From the NCBI RefSeq assembly GCF_007858275.1, contig NZ_VFEV01000039.1, forward strand, positions 1 to 64,000: a stretch of DNA of 64,000 nt. Direction: 5' to 3'. The DNA comes from Pseudomonas proteolytica. GTDB taxonomy: Bacteria > Pseudomonadota > Gammaproteobacteria > Pseudomonadales > Pseudomonadaceae. The notes under the pieces were generated by a model. It ran no database searches, was not told the DNA's origin, and saw nothing but the letters and a program-made list of their open reading frames with translations. A program made the position numbers and the translations under genes. Of the stretch, positions 26,884 to 36,724 are shown in pieces (within the stretch, counting starts at the first letter, position 1; the number at the start of each line of letters is the position of its first letter).

Positions 26884-27666
26884 TTGAACCCAGTCACCCC
26901 AGTGGTCGCCATTGATGCTCTGCACAAGAGCTACGCTGCGCACCATGTTCTCAAAGGCATTTCCCTGCGCGCCAACGAAGGCGATGTGGTGTCGCTGATC
27001 GGTTCCAGCGGTTCGGGCAAAAGCACCCTGCTGCGTTGCATCAACCTGCTGGAAATCCCTTGCAGCGGCAGCCTGCGCATCAACGGCGAAGAAGTGCGCC
27101 TGAAAAAGGACCGCGCCGGCAACCCGCTGATCGCCGACCCGGATCAAGTCGCTCGCCTGCGCACGCAACTGGGCATGGTGTTCCAGAGCTTCAACCTGTG
27201 GCCCCACCGCACCGTGCTGGAAAATGTCATCGAAGCCCCGGTGTATGTGCTGGGTGAAGACCGCAAGGACGCCATCGCCCACGCCGAGCACCTGCTGGAA
27301 AAAGTCGGCCTGGCCAGCAAGCGCGATGCGTTCCCCGCCTTCCTTTCCGGTGGCCAGCAACAACGCGTGGCCATCGCCCGCGCCCTGGCCATGCGCCCGC
27401 GCGTATTGCTGATGGATGAGCCCACCTCGGCCCTCGACCCGGAGTTGGTCGGCGAAGTGCTGAAGGTGATCCAGGGCATCGCCGAAGAAGGCCGCACCAT
27501 GATCCTCGTCACCCACGAAATGGCGTTCGCCCGCGACGTATCGAGCAAAGTCATGTTTTTGCACCAAGGGTTGGTTGAAGAAGAAGGCACGCCACAGCAA
27601 GTCTTCCAGAACCCCACCAGCGAGCGTTGCCGCCAGTTCGTCATGGCCCAGGACAATCGCGTTTGA
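26884..27666 (+). CDS. Polar amino acid ABC transporter, ATP-binding subunit
   Basis: A 260-aa HisP/GlnQ-type ATPase. Walker A is 'GSSGSGKST', the signature 'LSGGQQQR', Walker B 'VLLMDEPTSALD', and the His loop is in 'ILVTHEM'. It powers uptake together with the three genes that follow. The start is TTG 26884, preceded by gaggg at about eight bases; the ATPase fold begins right after it. It is the first gene of an operon of at least five genes (ATPase, binding protein, two permeases, transaminase). Substrate by context is arginine or a related basic amino acid. Confidence 0.92.
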   Translation: MNPVTPVVAIDALHKSYAAHHVLKGISLRANEGDVVSLIGSSGSGKSTLLRCINLLEIPCSGSLRINGEEVRLKKDRAGNPLIADPDQVARLRTQLGMVFQSFNLWPHRTVLENVIEAPVYVLGEDRKDAIAHAEHLLEKVGLASKRDAFPAFLSGGQQQRVAIARALAMRPRVLLMDEPTSALDPELVGEVLKVIQGIAEEGRTMILVTHEMAFARDVSSKVMFLHQGLVEEEGTPQQVFQNPTSERCRQFVMAQDNRV

Positions 27667-27713
27667 ACTGCCGCTTCCATCCTTCAAAACAATAACTTCG
27701 AAAGGGTCAAGCC

Positions 27714-28487
27714 ATGCACAACTCTCTGAAATCCCTCGCCGCCGGCTGCGTGCTCGCCGTGCTTTCCCACAGTGCCGTTGCCGCCGACAAAATTGTCTTT
27801 GGCATCGCCCTGGAACCGTACCCACCGTTTTCCGAAAAAGCCGGCAATGGCGCCTGGAGCGGTTTCGAACCGGACCTGATCAAGGCCCTGTGCGAACGCC
27901 TGCAAGCCCAATGCCCGCTCAAGGAAGTGTCCTGGGACGGCCTGATTCCGGCGCTGCAATCGAGCCAGATCGACGTGATCCTCAACTCCCTGAGCATCAC
28001 CGAGGAACGCGAAAAGGTCATCGCCTTCACCGCCCCTTACTACCAGACCCCGGCCATGTGGGTCGCCGACAAGAGCCTGGAGCTGGTCACCACCCCCGAA
28101 GGCCTCAAGGGCAAGCTGATCGGCGTGCAGGGCTCGACGTCCAACGCCACGTATCTCAAGGCTTACTACGCCAAGGGTTCGACCCTGCGCTACTACAACA
28201 CCCAGGACGACATGACCGCCGACCTGCAAAGCGGACGGATCGACGTCATGCTGGCCGACGCCCTGACCATCGAGCCGATGCTCAAGTCTGATGCTGGCAG
28301 CGGCCTGGCCGACAAGGGCCTGGCGCCCAAGGATCCATTGTTCGGTTCGGGCATCGGCGCCGCCGTGCGCAAGGGTGATGACAGCCTGCGCGAGCAGCTC
28401 AACACCGCGCTGGCGGCGCTGAAGGCTGACGGCACCTACGACAAAATTCGCAGTCGCTATTTCAGCGTCGATATTTCCGCGCAATAA
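27714..28487 (+). CDS. Amino acid ABC transporter, periplasmic binding protein
   Basis: A 257-aa solute-binding protein of the HisJ/ArgT type. The signal peptide covers about residues 1-22 ('AAGCVLAVLSHSAVAA'). The family pattern continues with 'IALEPYPPFSEKAGNGAWSGFEPD', 'DGLIPALQSSQIDVILNSLSIT' and 'LIGVQGST'. It delivers ligand to the two permeases encoded directly downstream. The gene follows the ATPase by 47 bases. The ligand cannot be read from sequence; the neighbouring AruH-like gene suggests arginine or an analogue. Confidence 0.92.
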   Translation: MHNSLKSLAAGCVLAVLSHSAVAADKIVFGIALEPYPPFSEKAGNGAWSGFEPDLIKALCERLQAQCPLKEVSWDGLIPALQSSQIDVILNSLSITEEREKVIAFTAPYYQTPAMWVADKSLELVTTPEGLKGKLIGVQGSTSNATYLKAYYAKGSTLRYYNTQDDMTADLQSGRIDVMLADALTIEPMLKSDAGSGLADKGLAPKDPLFGSGIGAAVRKGDDSLREQLNTALAALKADGTYDKIRSRYFSVDISAQ

Positions 28488-28505
28488 CGTCCAACGGAAC
28501 GCGCC

Positions 28506-29219
28506 ATGATTTCTTTGTCCGAACTCACCCAGCTGTTCGTCGCCGACGGCTGGCTCAACGCCCTGCTCCAGGGGGCGGTGGTGACCTTGCAGATTTCCGC
28601 CGGGGCCTTTGTGCTGGGCCTGGGCATCGGCCTGCTGGTGGCCATGATCAAGCTCAAGGGCCCACGCTGGATGGTGCGCCTGGCCAACCTGTACACCACG
28701 CTGTACCGCGCGGTGCCGGAGTTGCTGCTGATTTTGCTGCTGTATTACGCCGGCACCGACCTGCTGAACATGGCGATGGCCGCCATGGGCCGCGACAGCG
28801 TGACGGTCAACGGCTTTATCGCCGCCGTGCTGGTGCTGGGCATTGTCCAGGGCGCCTATTCGGCGGAGATCATTCGTGGCGCGATCCAGGCCATTCCCGT
28901 CGGCCAATTGGAAGCAGCGCGGGCCTTTGGCATCGAACGCTGGTTGCTGGTACGCCGGGTGCTGCTGCCCAGCATGCTGCCGTTTGCCATGGCCGGCCTG
29001 TCGAACCTGTGGCTGGTGCTGGTCAAGGACAGCGCGCTGATCAGCATCGTCGGCTACAGCGAGCTGCTCTCGGTGGGCAAGCAGGCGGCCGGTTCCACCA
29101 AACATTACCTGGTGTTCTACCTGGCGGTGGCAGCGGTGTATTTCATCATCACCCTGATTTCCAACGGCGCCTTCCGGGTGTTCGAGCGACGGATCAACCG
29201 CTGGATGCCGCAGCACTAA
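28506..29219 (+). CDS. Amino acid ABC transporter permease 1
   Basis: A 237-aa inner-membrane permease of the HisQ type with about five membrane segments. The cytoplasmic EAA loop is clear: 'GQLEAARAFGIERWLLVRRV'. It pairs with the next gene as the heterodimeric channel. It lies 18 bases after the binding-protein gene and 12 bases before the second permease, as in a tight operon. Confidence 0.92.
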   Translation: MISLSELTQLFVADGWLNALLQGAVVTLQISAGAFVLGLGIGLLVAMIKLKGPRWMVRLANLYTTLYRAVPELLLILLLYYAGTDLLNMAMAAMGRDSVTVNGFIAAVLVLGIVQGAYSAEIIRGAIQAIPVGQLEAARAFGIERWLLVRRVLLPSMLPFAMAGLSNLWLVLVKDSALISIVGYSELLSVGKQAAGSTKHYLVFYLAVAAVYFIITLISNGAFRVFERRINRWMPQH

Positions 29220-29231
29220 GGAGCGCAGTGG

Positions 29232-29921
29232 ATGGATTTTTCATGGATCAACAGTTTTGGCAACGAGCTGCTGCATGGCCTGGGCATCACCCTGAAATTG
29301 CTGGCGTTGTCCGGGGTGTTCGGGTTCTTGCTGGCGGTGCTGGTGGCGTTGGGGCGCTTGTCGTCCAACCCGCTGATCAGTGCGCCGCTGCGCGCCTACA
29401 CCGCGGTATTCGGGGGCACGCCGCTGCTGGTGCAGATCTACATCCTGTACTACGGCGTAGGCAGCGTGTTTGCCAGCTACCCGCTGATTCGCGGCAGCTT
29501 CCTCTGGCCGTACTTGCGTGAAGGTTTCTGGTACGTGGCCCTGGCGCTGATCCTGTGTGTCGGCGCGTATGTCGGCGAAGTGTTGCGCGGCGCCCTGCGT
29601 GCGGTGCCACGGGGCGAGTTGGAAGCGGCGCGGGCCTTTGGCATGAAGCGCCTGATGGTGCTGCGCCGGGTCTGGCTGCCGCGGGCGCTGGAGCTGGTGA
29701 AGCCGACATTGGTGGGCGAGACCGTGCTGCTGCTCAAGGCCACCGCGCTGGCTTCCACCGTGGCCGTCACCGACTTGCTCGGCGCCGCCAACCTGGTGCG
29801 TGCGCAGACGCTGCGGGTGTACGAACCCCTGCTGGCCGTGGCGGTGATCTACATTGTCCTGGCGTTCGTGATCGAACACGTCTTCTCGCGCTGGGGCAAA
29901 GTCCCGCAGCGCCAGGCTTGA
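29232..29921 (+). CDS. Amino acid ABC transporter permease 2
   Basis: A 229-aa HisM-type permease. The membrane segments begin at about residue 15, and the EAA loop reads 'GELEAARAFGMKRLMVLRRV'. The start ATG 29232 has aaggag upstream. It forms the channel with the first permease; the transaminase gene follows after 21 bases and belongs to the same transcript. Confidence 0.92.
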   Translation: MDFSWINSFGNELLHGLGITLKLLALSGVFGFLLAVLVALGRLSSNPLISAPLRAYTAVFGGTPLLVQIYILYYGVGSVFASYPLIRGSFLWPYLREGFWYVALALILCVGAYVGEVLRGALRAVPRGELEAARAFGMKRLMVLRRVWLPRALELVKPTLVGETVLLLKATALASTVAVTDLLGAANLVRAQTLRVYEPLLAVAVIYIVLAFVIEHVFSRWGKVPQRQA

Positions 29922-29942
29922 ATCAACTTTAGGAGAACAAGG

Positions 29943-31124
29943 ATGCGTTATTCACCGTTTGTCGAGCGCATTAGTGGCGAGTCCGTCAGCGCCTGGGATA
30001 TTCACTACGCGGCCGTCGAAGCCCGTGGCCGTGGCGAAGATGTGATTGTGTTGAGCGTGGGCGACCCGGACTTCGCCACCGCCAGCGCCATTTGCGAAAC
30101 CGCCGTCGATGCCCTGCGCGCCGGCGACACTCACTACACCCACGTCCTCGGCCGGCCGGCCCTGCGCGAGGCGATTGCCGCCAAGCAAAGCCGCCTGCAA
30201 GGGATTGCCGTACACGCTGATAACGTGGCCCTGGTGGCCGGTGCGCAAAACGGCCTGTTCGCCACTTCGCTGTGCCTGTTCAGCCAGGGCGATGAAGTGC
30301 TGGTGCCAGAACCGATGTACCTGACTTATGAAGCGTGCATCCATGCTTCCGGTGCACGCATCGCAACCATCGAACAACCGGCGGCCAACGGTTTCCGCCT
30401 GACCCGCGCCGCCCTGGAAAAAGCCATTAGCGCCAAGACCCGGGGCATTGCCCTGGCCACGCCCTGCAACCCCACCGGCAACGTCTACAGCCGGGAAGAG
30501 CTGGAACTGGTGGCCGAAGTCGCCCGTGAGCATGACCTGTGGGTGATTTCCGATGAAGTCTACGGCCAGATCACTTACGACCAGCCGCACCTGAGCATCG
30601 CCTCGCTGCCGGGCATGGCTGAGCGCACCGTGGTGCTCAACAGCCTGTCGAAAACCCACGCCATGACCGGCTGGCGCGTGGGTTGGGTGGTAGCGCCGAC
30701 TGCGTTGGTGGGCCACCTGGATAACCTGCTGCTGTGCATGCTCTATGGCTTGCCGGGGTTTATCCAGGAAGCGGCGATCAAGGCCCTGGAACTGGATGAC
30801 GAAGTGGTCAGCGATGCGCGCACGGTGTATCGCCGCCGGCGTGACCTGGTGGTAGCGGGCCTCGGCGGCATTGCCGACCTCGATTGCCGCGTGCCCCAGG
30901 CCGGGATGTTCATGCTGGTGGACGTGCGCCGCACGGGGCTGTCGAGCATGGACTTTGCCTGGCAGCTGTTCCGCGCCACCGGCGTCTCGGTGCTCGATGC
31001 CCAGGCGTTTGGCGCCAGTGCCGAGGGCTTTGTGCGCATCTCCTTTACCGTCGCCGACGACACCCTCAAGGACGCCTGCCAGCGCATTGCCGGGTTCGTC
31101 GAGGGCCTGAGAGCCAACCGCTGA
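29943..31124 (+). CDS. aruH: Arginine:pyruvate transaminase-like aminotransferase
   Basis: A 393-aa fold-type I aminotransferase, the same length as Pseudomonas aeruginosa AruH. Its N-terminus matches the AruH pattern as I remember it ('AWDIHYAAVEARGRGE', 'LSVGDPDF'). The PLP lysine is in 'LNSLSKTHAMTGWRVGW'. AruH moves the arginine amino group to pyruvate and gives 5-guanidino-2-oxopentanoate, the AruI substrate. The gene starts with aggagaacaagg-ATG and closes the transporter operon. A REP hairpin follows. The substrate could be an arginine analogue rather than arginine itself. Confidence 0.78.
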   Translation: MRYSPFVERISGESVSAWDIHYAAVEARGRGEDVIVLSVGDPDFATASAICETAVDALRAGDTHYTHVLGRPALREAIAAKQSRLQGIAVHADNVALVAGAQNGLFATSLCLFSQGDEVLVPEPMYLTYEACIHASGARIATIEQPAANGFRLTRAALEKAISAKTRGIALATPCNPTGNVYSREELELVAEVAREHDLWVISDEVYGQITYDQPHLSIASLPGMAERTVVLNSLSKTHAMTGWRVGWVVAPTALVGHLDNLLLCMLYGLPGFIQEAAIKALELDDEVVSDARTVYRRRRDLVVAGLGGIADLDCRVPQAGMFMLVDVRRTGLSSMDFAWQLFRATGVSVLDAQAFGASAEGFVRISFTVADDTLKDACQRIAGFVEGLRANR

Positions 31125-31145
31125 TTATGTGAACACTGGGATTGC

Positions 31146-31173
31146 TGTGGGAGCTGGCTTGCCTGCTCCCACA
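31146..31173. repeat. REP palindrome, 28 bp
   Basis: The element tgtgggagc-tggcttgcct-gctcccaca has 9-bp perfect arms. An identical 28-bp copy lies at 44119. It sits between aruH and the amidohydrolase and may end or attenuate the transporter operon transcript. Confidence 0.85.
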
Positions 31174-31211
31174 TTTGATCTTTGCTCGTCTTGAATATTG
31201 AGGTTTGCCCC

Positions 31212-32944
31212 GTGACCGCTTCCGACCAATTCACTTCCACCCACTCCGTTGTCGGCGAGCACGCTGACCTGGTGTTGCACCACGGCCGTTTCTACACCCT
31301 CGACCCGAGCCAGCCGTGGGCCGACGCGGTGGCGATTCGCGGGGGACGTTTTATCGCGGTGGGCACGCTCGCCGACCTGCAACACCTGATCGGCCCGCAG
31401 ACCCGCCAGCACGATCTGCTGGGCGCATTCTGCATGCCCGGCCTGCACGACATGCACACTCACCCCGACCTCGCCCTGGCCCCGCGCTACAGCGATGACC
31501 TGGACGTGGGCATCGAAGACCCCACCCCCGAACAACTGGCGGCGGCGATCCACGCCTATGCCGACGCCCACCCCGGTGATGGCTGGATCTACGGCCAATA
31601 CTGGGTGCGCTACACCTTCCGCGAAGCCGGGCTGACCCCAGGTCGCGAGTGGCTCGACAGCATCATGCCCGACCGCCCGGTGGCGCTGCTGGACCGCATG
31701 TGGGGCACCATGATGGTCAACTCCTGCGCCTTGAAACTGGCCGGCATCGACCGCCACACCGCCGACCCGCGCAACGGCTATATGGAGCGCGACGAACTCA
31801 GCGGCGAGCCCAATGGCCTGATGATCGACGGCGCCTACGCGCTGATCCACGCGGCCATGCCGCCCACACCGGTGGCGGTGCTGCGCCGGGCCTATCGCGA
31901 CGGCGTGCACTTCCAGAGCTCACGCGGCGTTACCGCGACCAAGTACGTGCACGTCTGCGAGCGGCGCCTGGACGCCCTCAAGGAACTGGACGACGCCGGC
32001 GAATTGAGCGTGCGCGTGGAAGCGGCGATCAGTTGGCAGGACGATATTTTCCCGGTGCGCCGGCGCTGGGAACTGCTCGGTGGCGAGCGTCACTACTACC
32101 GCAGCGCGCGGCTCAATGCCAACGCGGTGAAGTTCCACTTCGACGGCACCGTGGAGCCCAAGTCTTCGTACCTGATGACGCCCTGGGCCGCCGATTCCAC
32201 CTGGCGCGGCAAGCTCAACCTGACCCCGGAACACATCACCGACATGGTGGTGGACATGGACCGTCGCGGCCTGCGGGTGATCGCCCACTGCACCGGCGAC
32301 GGCGCCTCCGATGTATTCCTCGATGCGGTGGCCGAGGCGCGGCGGGTCAATGGCGACAGTGGCATCCGGCACCAGTGCGCCCACAGCACGCTGCTGCATC
32401 CGGGCAACCTCAAGCGCTTCAAGGCGCTGAACGTGATCGCCGAGTTCTCCCCGGCGGCCTGGTACCCGACGCCGTTTGCCAGTGGCGCCCGCTCCGGTTA
32501 TGGCGCCGAACGCCTCAAGCGCATCTACGACTTCAAAGGTGTGCTGGCCGAAGGTGGCCTGGCGGTGATGGGCACTGACTGGCCGGTGGCCTCGATTGAC
32601 CCGTGGCTGGCCCTGGAAACCATGGTCACCCGGCAGAACCCGTGGAACCAGGAACCGGACTGCTTCGGCGAGCCGATCACCCTGGAACAGGCGCTGCAAG
32701 TGGCGACCCTAAACGGCGCCCACGCCATGGGCCTGGAGCATTCCACCGGCAGCCTGGAAGTGGGCAAGTGCGCCGACCTGATCGTGATCGACCGCGACCT
32801 GTTCGCCCAGCCGGCGCGCAACTACATCCACCAGACCCAGGTGCTGCTGACCTTTGTCGATGGCCGTCCGGTCTACGACCGTCTCAACGCGTTTGAAGGC
32901 ACAGCCTTGCAAGCTGTGTGGCAGGGCCTGCCGCCGGTGATCGA

Positions 32945-32948
<4 letters not shown>
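31212..32948 (+). CDS. YtcJ-like amidohydrolase
   Basis: A 578-aa metal-dependent hydrolase of amidohydrolase family 3 (YtcJ/NfdA type). The metal motif is 'MPGLHDMHTHPD', with further ligands near 'VIAHCTGDGASD', 'RHQCAHST' and the Asp in 'VMGTDWPVAS'. I chose GTG 31212, which has ttgagg at about eight bases; a TTG at 31182 would add ten residues. There is no signal peptide, so it is cytoplasmic. The stop overlaps the start of the COG0523 GTPase, which may supply its metal. The substrate is unknown; a C-N bond in a guanidino or amide compound is a guess from context. Confidence 0.85.
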
Positions 32949-33862
<914 letters not shown>

Positions 33863-33969
33863 ACGCGGATGACGATGAAGGCAGAGTGCCGCCTTGACCT
33901 TGCTACCCTGGCCCTTGAAAATGCCCGACGCTTTTTCGTCTCCCCGCTTACAGAAGTAGTGAAATTTCA

Positions 33970-34674
33970 ATGTCTGATTCCCGTACCGAAGAATCCGTAG
34001 TCACCTTGCAATCCAAAGCTGAATACGAAAACGCCATCAATCTTTCACAGCATGTGCCAGCGGCCAAGAACATCAGTGAAATGGTGCTGGACGCGTTCCA
34101 TACCTCCAAGGAAAGCGACCAGATCCGCGAGTTGCGCGTGGCCATCCGCCAGGCCCACGACGCCTTTGACGATGACAAGGCCTACGACCTGATGGGCCAG
34201 CTCAAGCAGCTCAAGGACGCCGAAGCCGCCGACAACGCCGCCCTCGAAGACCTGAGCAGCAAGTTCTCGATCAGCCGCATCCTTTCCAGCTTCAAGGACG
34301 ACCCAGAGTTCCAGGAACTGGTCTACGGCCTGGCGCTGAAGGTGCTGAACCAGACCCACCAGGCCATCAGCAACCCAAGCGCCGGCAAAGGCAAGGCCGC
34401 CCGGGTGAAGAAGGAAGTGGAAGTGTTTGTAATCAGCAAGGATGGCATCAGCGTCACCCTGCCATTGCGCACACCACGCTCCAAACTCAATGTCGACCGC
34501 GAGGCGCTGGAATTCCTCGGTTTCAGCTTTGTGGGTGAAGGCGACGAGGCCGAGCTTGAGAGCGAGACCTTTGTGGATAACTCCGGTGCCGAGCAGCCTT
34601 TGACGCGCAAGAGCATCGTCACCGCGCTGCAGCAGCAGACGGCGTTTGACGGTTACAGCATCGCCCAGCAATAA
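33970..34674 (+). CDS. Hypothetical protein, 234 aa
   Basis: I do not recognise the family. The chain is acidic and mostly helical for the first 135 residues ('IRELRVAIRQAHDAFDDDKA', 'LMGQLKQLKDAEAADNAAL'). A short basic linker follows ('SAGKGKAARVKKE'), and a compact C-terminal part predicted as beta/alpha ('VEVFVISKDGISVTLPLR'). No signal peptide or membrane segment is seen. It is a single gene between the GTPase and a REPIN, probably cytoplasmic. Confidence 0.75.
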   Translation: MSDSRTEESVVTLQSKAEYENAINLSQHVPAAKNISEMVLDAFHTSKESDQIRELRVAIRQAHDAFDDDKAYDLMGQLKQLKDAEAADNAALEDLSSKFSISRILSSFKDDPEFQELVYGLALKVLNQTHQAISNPSAGKGKAARVKKEVEVFVISKDGISVTLPLRTPRSKLNVDREALEFLGFSFVGEGDEAELESETFVDNSGAEQPLTRKSIVTALQQQTAFDGYSIAQQ

Positions 34675-34695
34675 GCCGCCGCACCACCTCTCTAA

Positions 34696-34785
34696 TGTGG
34701 GAGCGGGCTTGCTCGCGAATGCGCAGTGTCAGTCACTTTATTTGTTGATTGATACACCGCTTTCGCGAGCAAGCCCGCTCCCACA
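34696..34785. repeat. REPIN
   Basis: Two inverted REP halves, 'tgtgggagcgggcttgctcg' at the left and 'cgagcaagcccgctcccaca' at the right, enclose about 50 bases. This is the commonest REPIN form in the window. It lies between the hypothetical gene and the cyo terminator. Confidence 0.9.
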
Positions 34786-34813
34786 GGGTTCTGCGGTATT
34801 TTCAGAGCTCAAT

Positions 34814-34849
34814 AAAAAGCCCCGCTCTTCTCTCGAAGGCGGGGCTTTT
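34814..34849. terminator. Terminator of the cyo operon (bidirectional)
   Basis: The stem gccccgc / gcggggc (34819..34825 with 34839..34845) has A5 on the left and T4 on the right, so both strands get a U tract. On the minus strand it lies 15 bases beyond the cyoE stop and ends the cyo transcript. Confidence 0.9.
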
Positions 34850-34863
34850 CATTGCATCCCAAC

Positions 34864-35751
34864 TCAGTGGGCGTAAGTGAGCAGCAACTCTTTCGGCACC
34901 TGGAAATCCAGGGACATCATCACGCTCAAGGCGGTGATGGTGAAGATCGAGAAGACGAACAACTTGCGCGCCCAGACGGTGTCATCCACCGCCTTGTAGC
35001 CGGTCCAGGCCATGTACAACCAGTACATGCCCATGGCCGCGGCGACGGCGAGGTAGCTCATGCCGGCGTAGCCACTGAAGGTCAACATCAAGGTCGCCAC
35101 GAGGAAGGCCAGGATGTAGAGCAGGATGTGTTTCTTCGCCACCTGGATGCCGCGCTTGACCGGCAATACCGGAATCGAAGCCGCCAGGTAGTCGTTGAAA
35201 CGGAAGATCGCAATGGCGTAGGAGTGCGGCATCTGCCACAGGCTGAACATCACCAGTAGCACCAGCGCGGCCATGTCGAAGCTATTGGTCACAGCCACGT
35301 AACCAATCACCGGCGGCATCGCCCCCGACAGACTGCCCACCAGCGTGCCGTGAACCGACTTGCGCTTGAGGTACAGGCTGTAGAGGCCGACGTAGATGAC
35401 AAAACCGATCACGGCAAACAACGCCGCCAGCGGATTGGCCACCGTGTACAGCAACGCCACGCCGGCAACACCGAGGACGGTCGCAAAGATCAATGCCAGT
35501 TTCAGGGAGATAAGGCCCTGGACCAGCACGCGATTCTTGGTGCGCTCCATCTTGATATCGATGTCACGGTCGATGCAGTTGTTGAACACGCAACCGGAGG
35601 CCACAACAAGGGAAGTGCCGATCATTGCCGCCAGGAAGATGGCCAGATCGACATGCCCCTTGGAGGCCAGGAAGAAACCGCCTGCCACAGAAAGCACGTT
35701 ACCGAAAATGATCCCCGGTTTGGTGATTTGGATAAAGTGCTTAAGCGACAT
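34864..35751 (-). CDS. cyoE: Haem O synthase (protohaem IX farnesyltransferase)
   Basis: CyoE adds a farnesyl group to haem B, making the haem O needed by the bo3 oxidase. The 295-aa protein has about nine membrane segments. The prenyl-diphosphate site is 'NNCIDRDIDIKMERTKNR', with the second Asp motif near 'FRFNDYLAASIPVLPV'. It is the last gene of the cyo operon, 11 bases after cyoD. A strong terminator follows. Confidence 0.97.
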   Translation of the reverse strand: MSLKHFIQITKPGIIFGNVLSVAGGFFLASKGHVDLAIFLAAMIGTSLVVASGCVFNNCIDRDIDIKMERTKNRVLVQGLISLKLALIFATVLGVAGVALLYTVANPLAALFAVIGFVIYVGLYSLYLKRKSVHGTLVGSLSGAMPPVIGYVAVTNSFDMAALVLLVMFSLWQMPHSYAIAIFRFNDYLAASIPVLPVKRGIQVAKKHILLYILAFLVATLMLTFSGYAGMSYLAVAAAMGMYWLYMAWTGYKAVDDTVWARKLFVFSIFTITALSVMMSLDFQVPKELLLTYAH

Positions 35752-35762
35752 CGGGTCTTACC

Positions 35763-36098
35763 TCACTTCGCCATCATGTAGGTGTGGATGCTGAACATGA
35801 TCCACAACGACAGGCCAACCAGCAGCAGGATCACAATGGCCGTGAACACAAACGCAATCACGTTGTTGCGCTGGGCCTGGGAGCGATCCAGGTGCAGGAA
35901 GTAATACAGGTGGACAACCACCTGGATCACCGCGAACAACAGCACGATAGCCAATGTGGTGGCCTTCGGCAGGGTCGGGTACATCACCAGGCCGAACGGG
36001 ATGATCGTCAGGATCACCGACAGGATGAAGCCGATAGCGTAAGACTTTACGCTGCCGTGGCTCGCATCATGGCTGTCATGGGAGTGTGCATTAGCCAT
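35763..36098 (-). CDS. cyoD: Cytochrome bo3 ubiquinol oxidase subunit IV
   Basis: A 111-aa membrane subunit with three hydrophobic segments and a His-rich N-terminus ('MANAHSHDSHDASHGSVKSY'). It helps assembly of the copper-haem centre in subunit I. It overlaps cyoC by one base and precedes cyoE. Confidence 0.95.
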   Translation of the reverse strand: MANAHSHDSHDASHGSVKSYAIGFILSVILTIIPFGLVMYPTLPKATTLAIVLLFAVIQVVVHLYYFLHLDRSQAQRNNVIAFVFTAIVILLLVGLSLWIMFSIHTYMMAK

Positions 36099-36721
36099 TA
36101 CAGAGTCCCCATCAAGTAGACAACGGTGAAGACGCAGATCCAGACCACGTCCAGGAAGTGCCAGAACAGGCTCAGGCAGCTCAGGCGGGTCTTGTTGGTC
36201 GACGTCAGGCCATGCTTGTTGACCTGGTACATCATGATCGCCATCCAGATCAGACCAGCGGTTACGTGCAGACCGTGGGTACCGACCAGGGTGAAGAACG
36301 CCGACAGGAAGCCGGAACGGCTAGGGCCGTAGCCTTCGGAGATCAGCAGGTGGAACTCGTTGATCTCCATGGCGATAAAGCCAAGGCCGAGCAGGAAGGT
36401 CAGGCCCAGCCACTTGAGCACGCCTGCCTTGTTGCCACGGAAGAACGCCAGCATGGCGAAGCCGTAGGTGATCGAACTGAACAGCAGCAAGGCGGTTTCG
36501 CCCAGTACGTAGTTCAGTTCGAAGATGTCGTGGCCCGACGGGCCACCCGCTACGTTGTTTACCAGTACCGCGTATACCGCAAAGATCGATGCAAACAGGA
36601 TGCAGTCGGTCATCAGGTAGAGCCAGAAACCGTATACGGTCATCTCGCCCGCGTCGTGGTGGTCATCGTGCCCATGGTCATCGACATGGGCGTGTCCAGC
36701 ATTGGTCACTAAGTTCGACAT
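36098..36721 (-). CDS. cyoC: Cytochrome bo3 ubiquinol oxidase subunit III
   Basis: A 207-aa subunit with five membrane segments, of the haem-copper oxidase subunit III family ('TVYGFWLYLMTDCILFASIF', 'HGLHVTAGLIWM', 'WHFLDVVWICVFTVVYL'). It starts three bases after the cyoB stop, so translation is coupled. Confidence 0.96.
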   Translation of the reverse strand: MSNLVTNAGHAHVDDHGHDDHHDAGEMTVYGFWLYLMTDCILFASIFAVYAVLVNNVAGGPSGHDIFELNYVLGETALLLFSSITYGFAMLAFFRGNKAGVLKWLGLTFLLGLGFIAMEINEFHLLISEGYGPSRSGFLSAFFTLVGTHGLHVTAGLIWMAIMMYQVNKHGLTSTNKTRLSCLSLFWHFLDVVWICVFTVVYLMGTL

Positions 36722-36724
36722 GGT

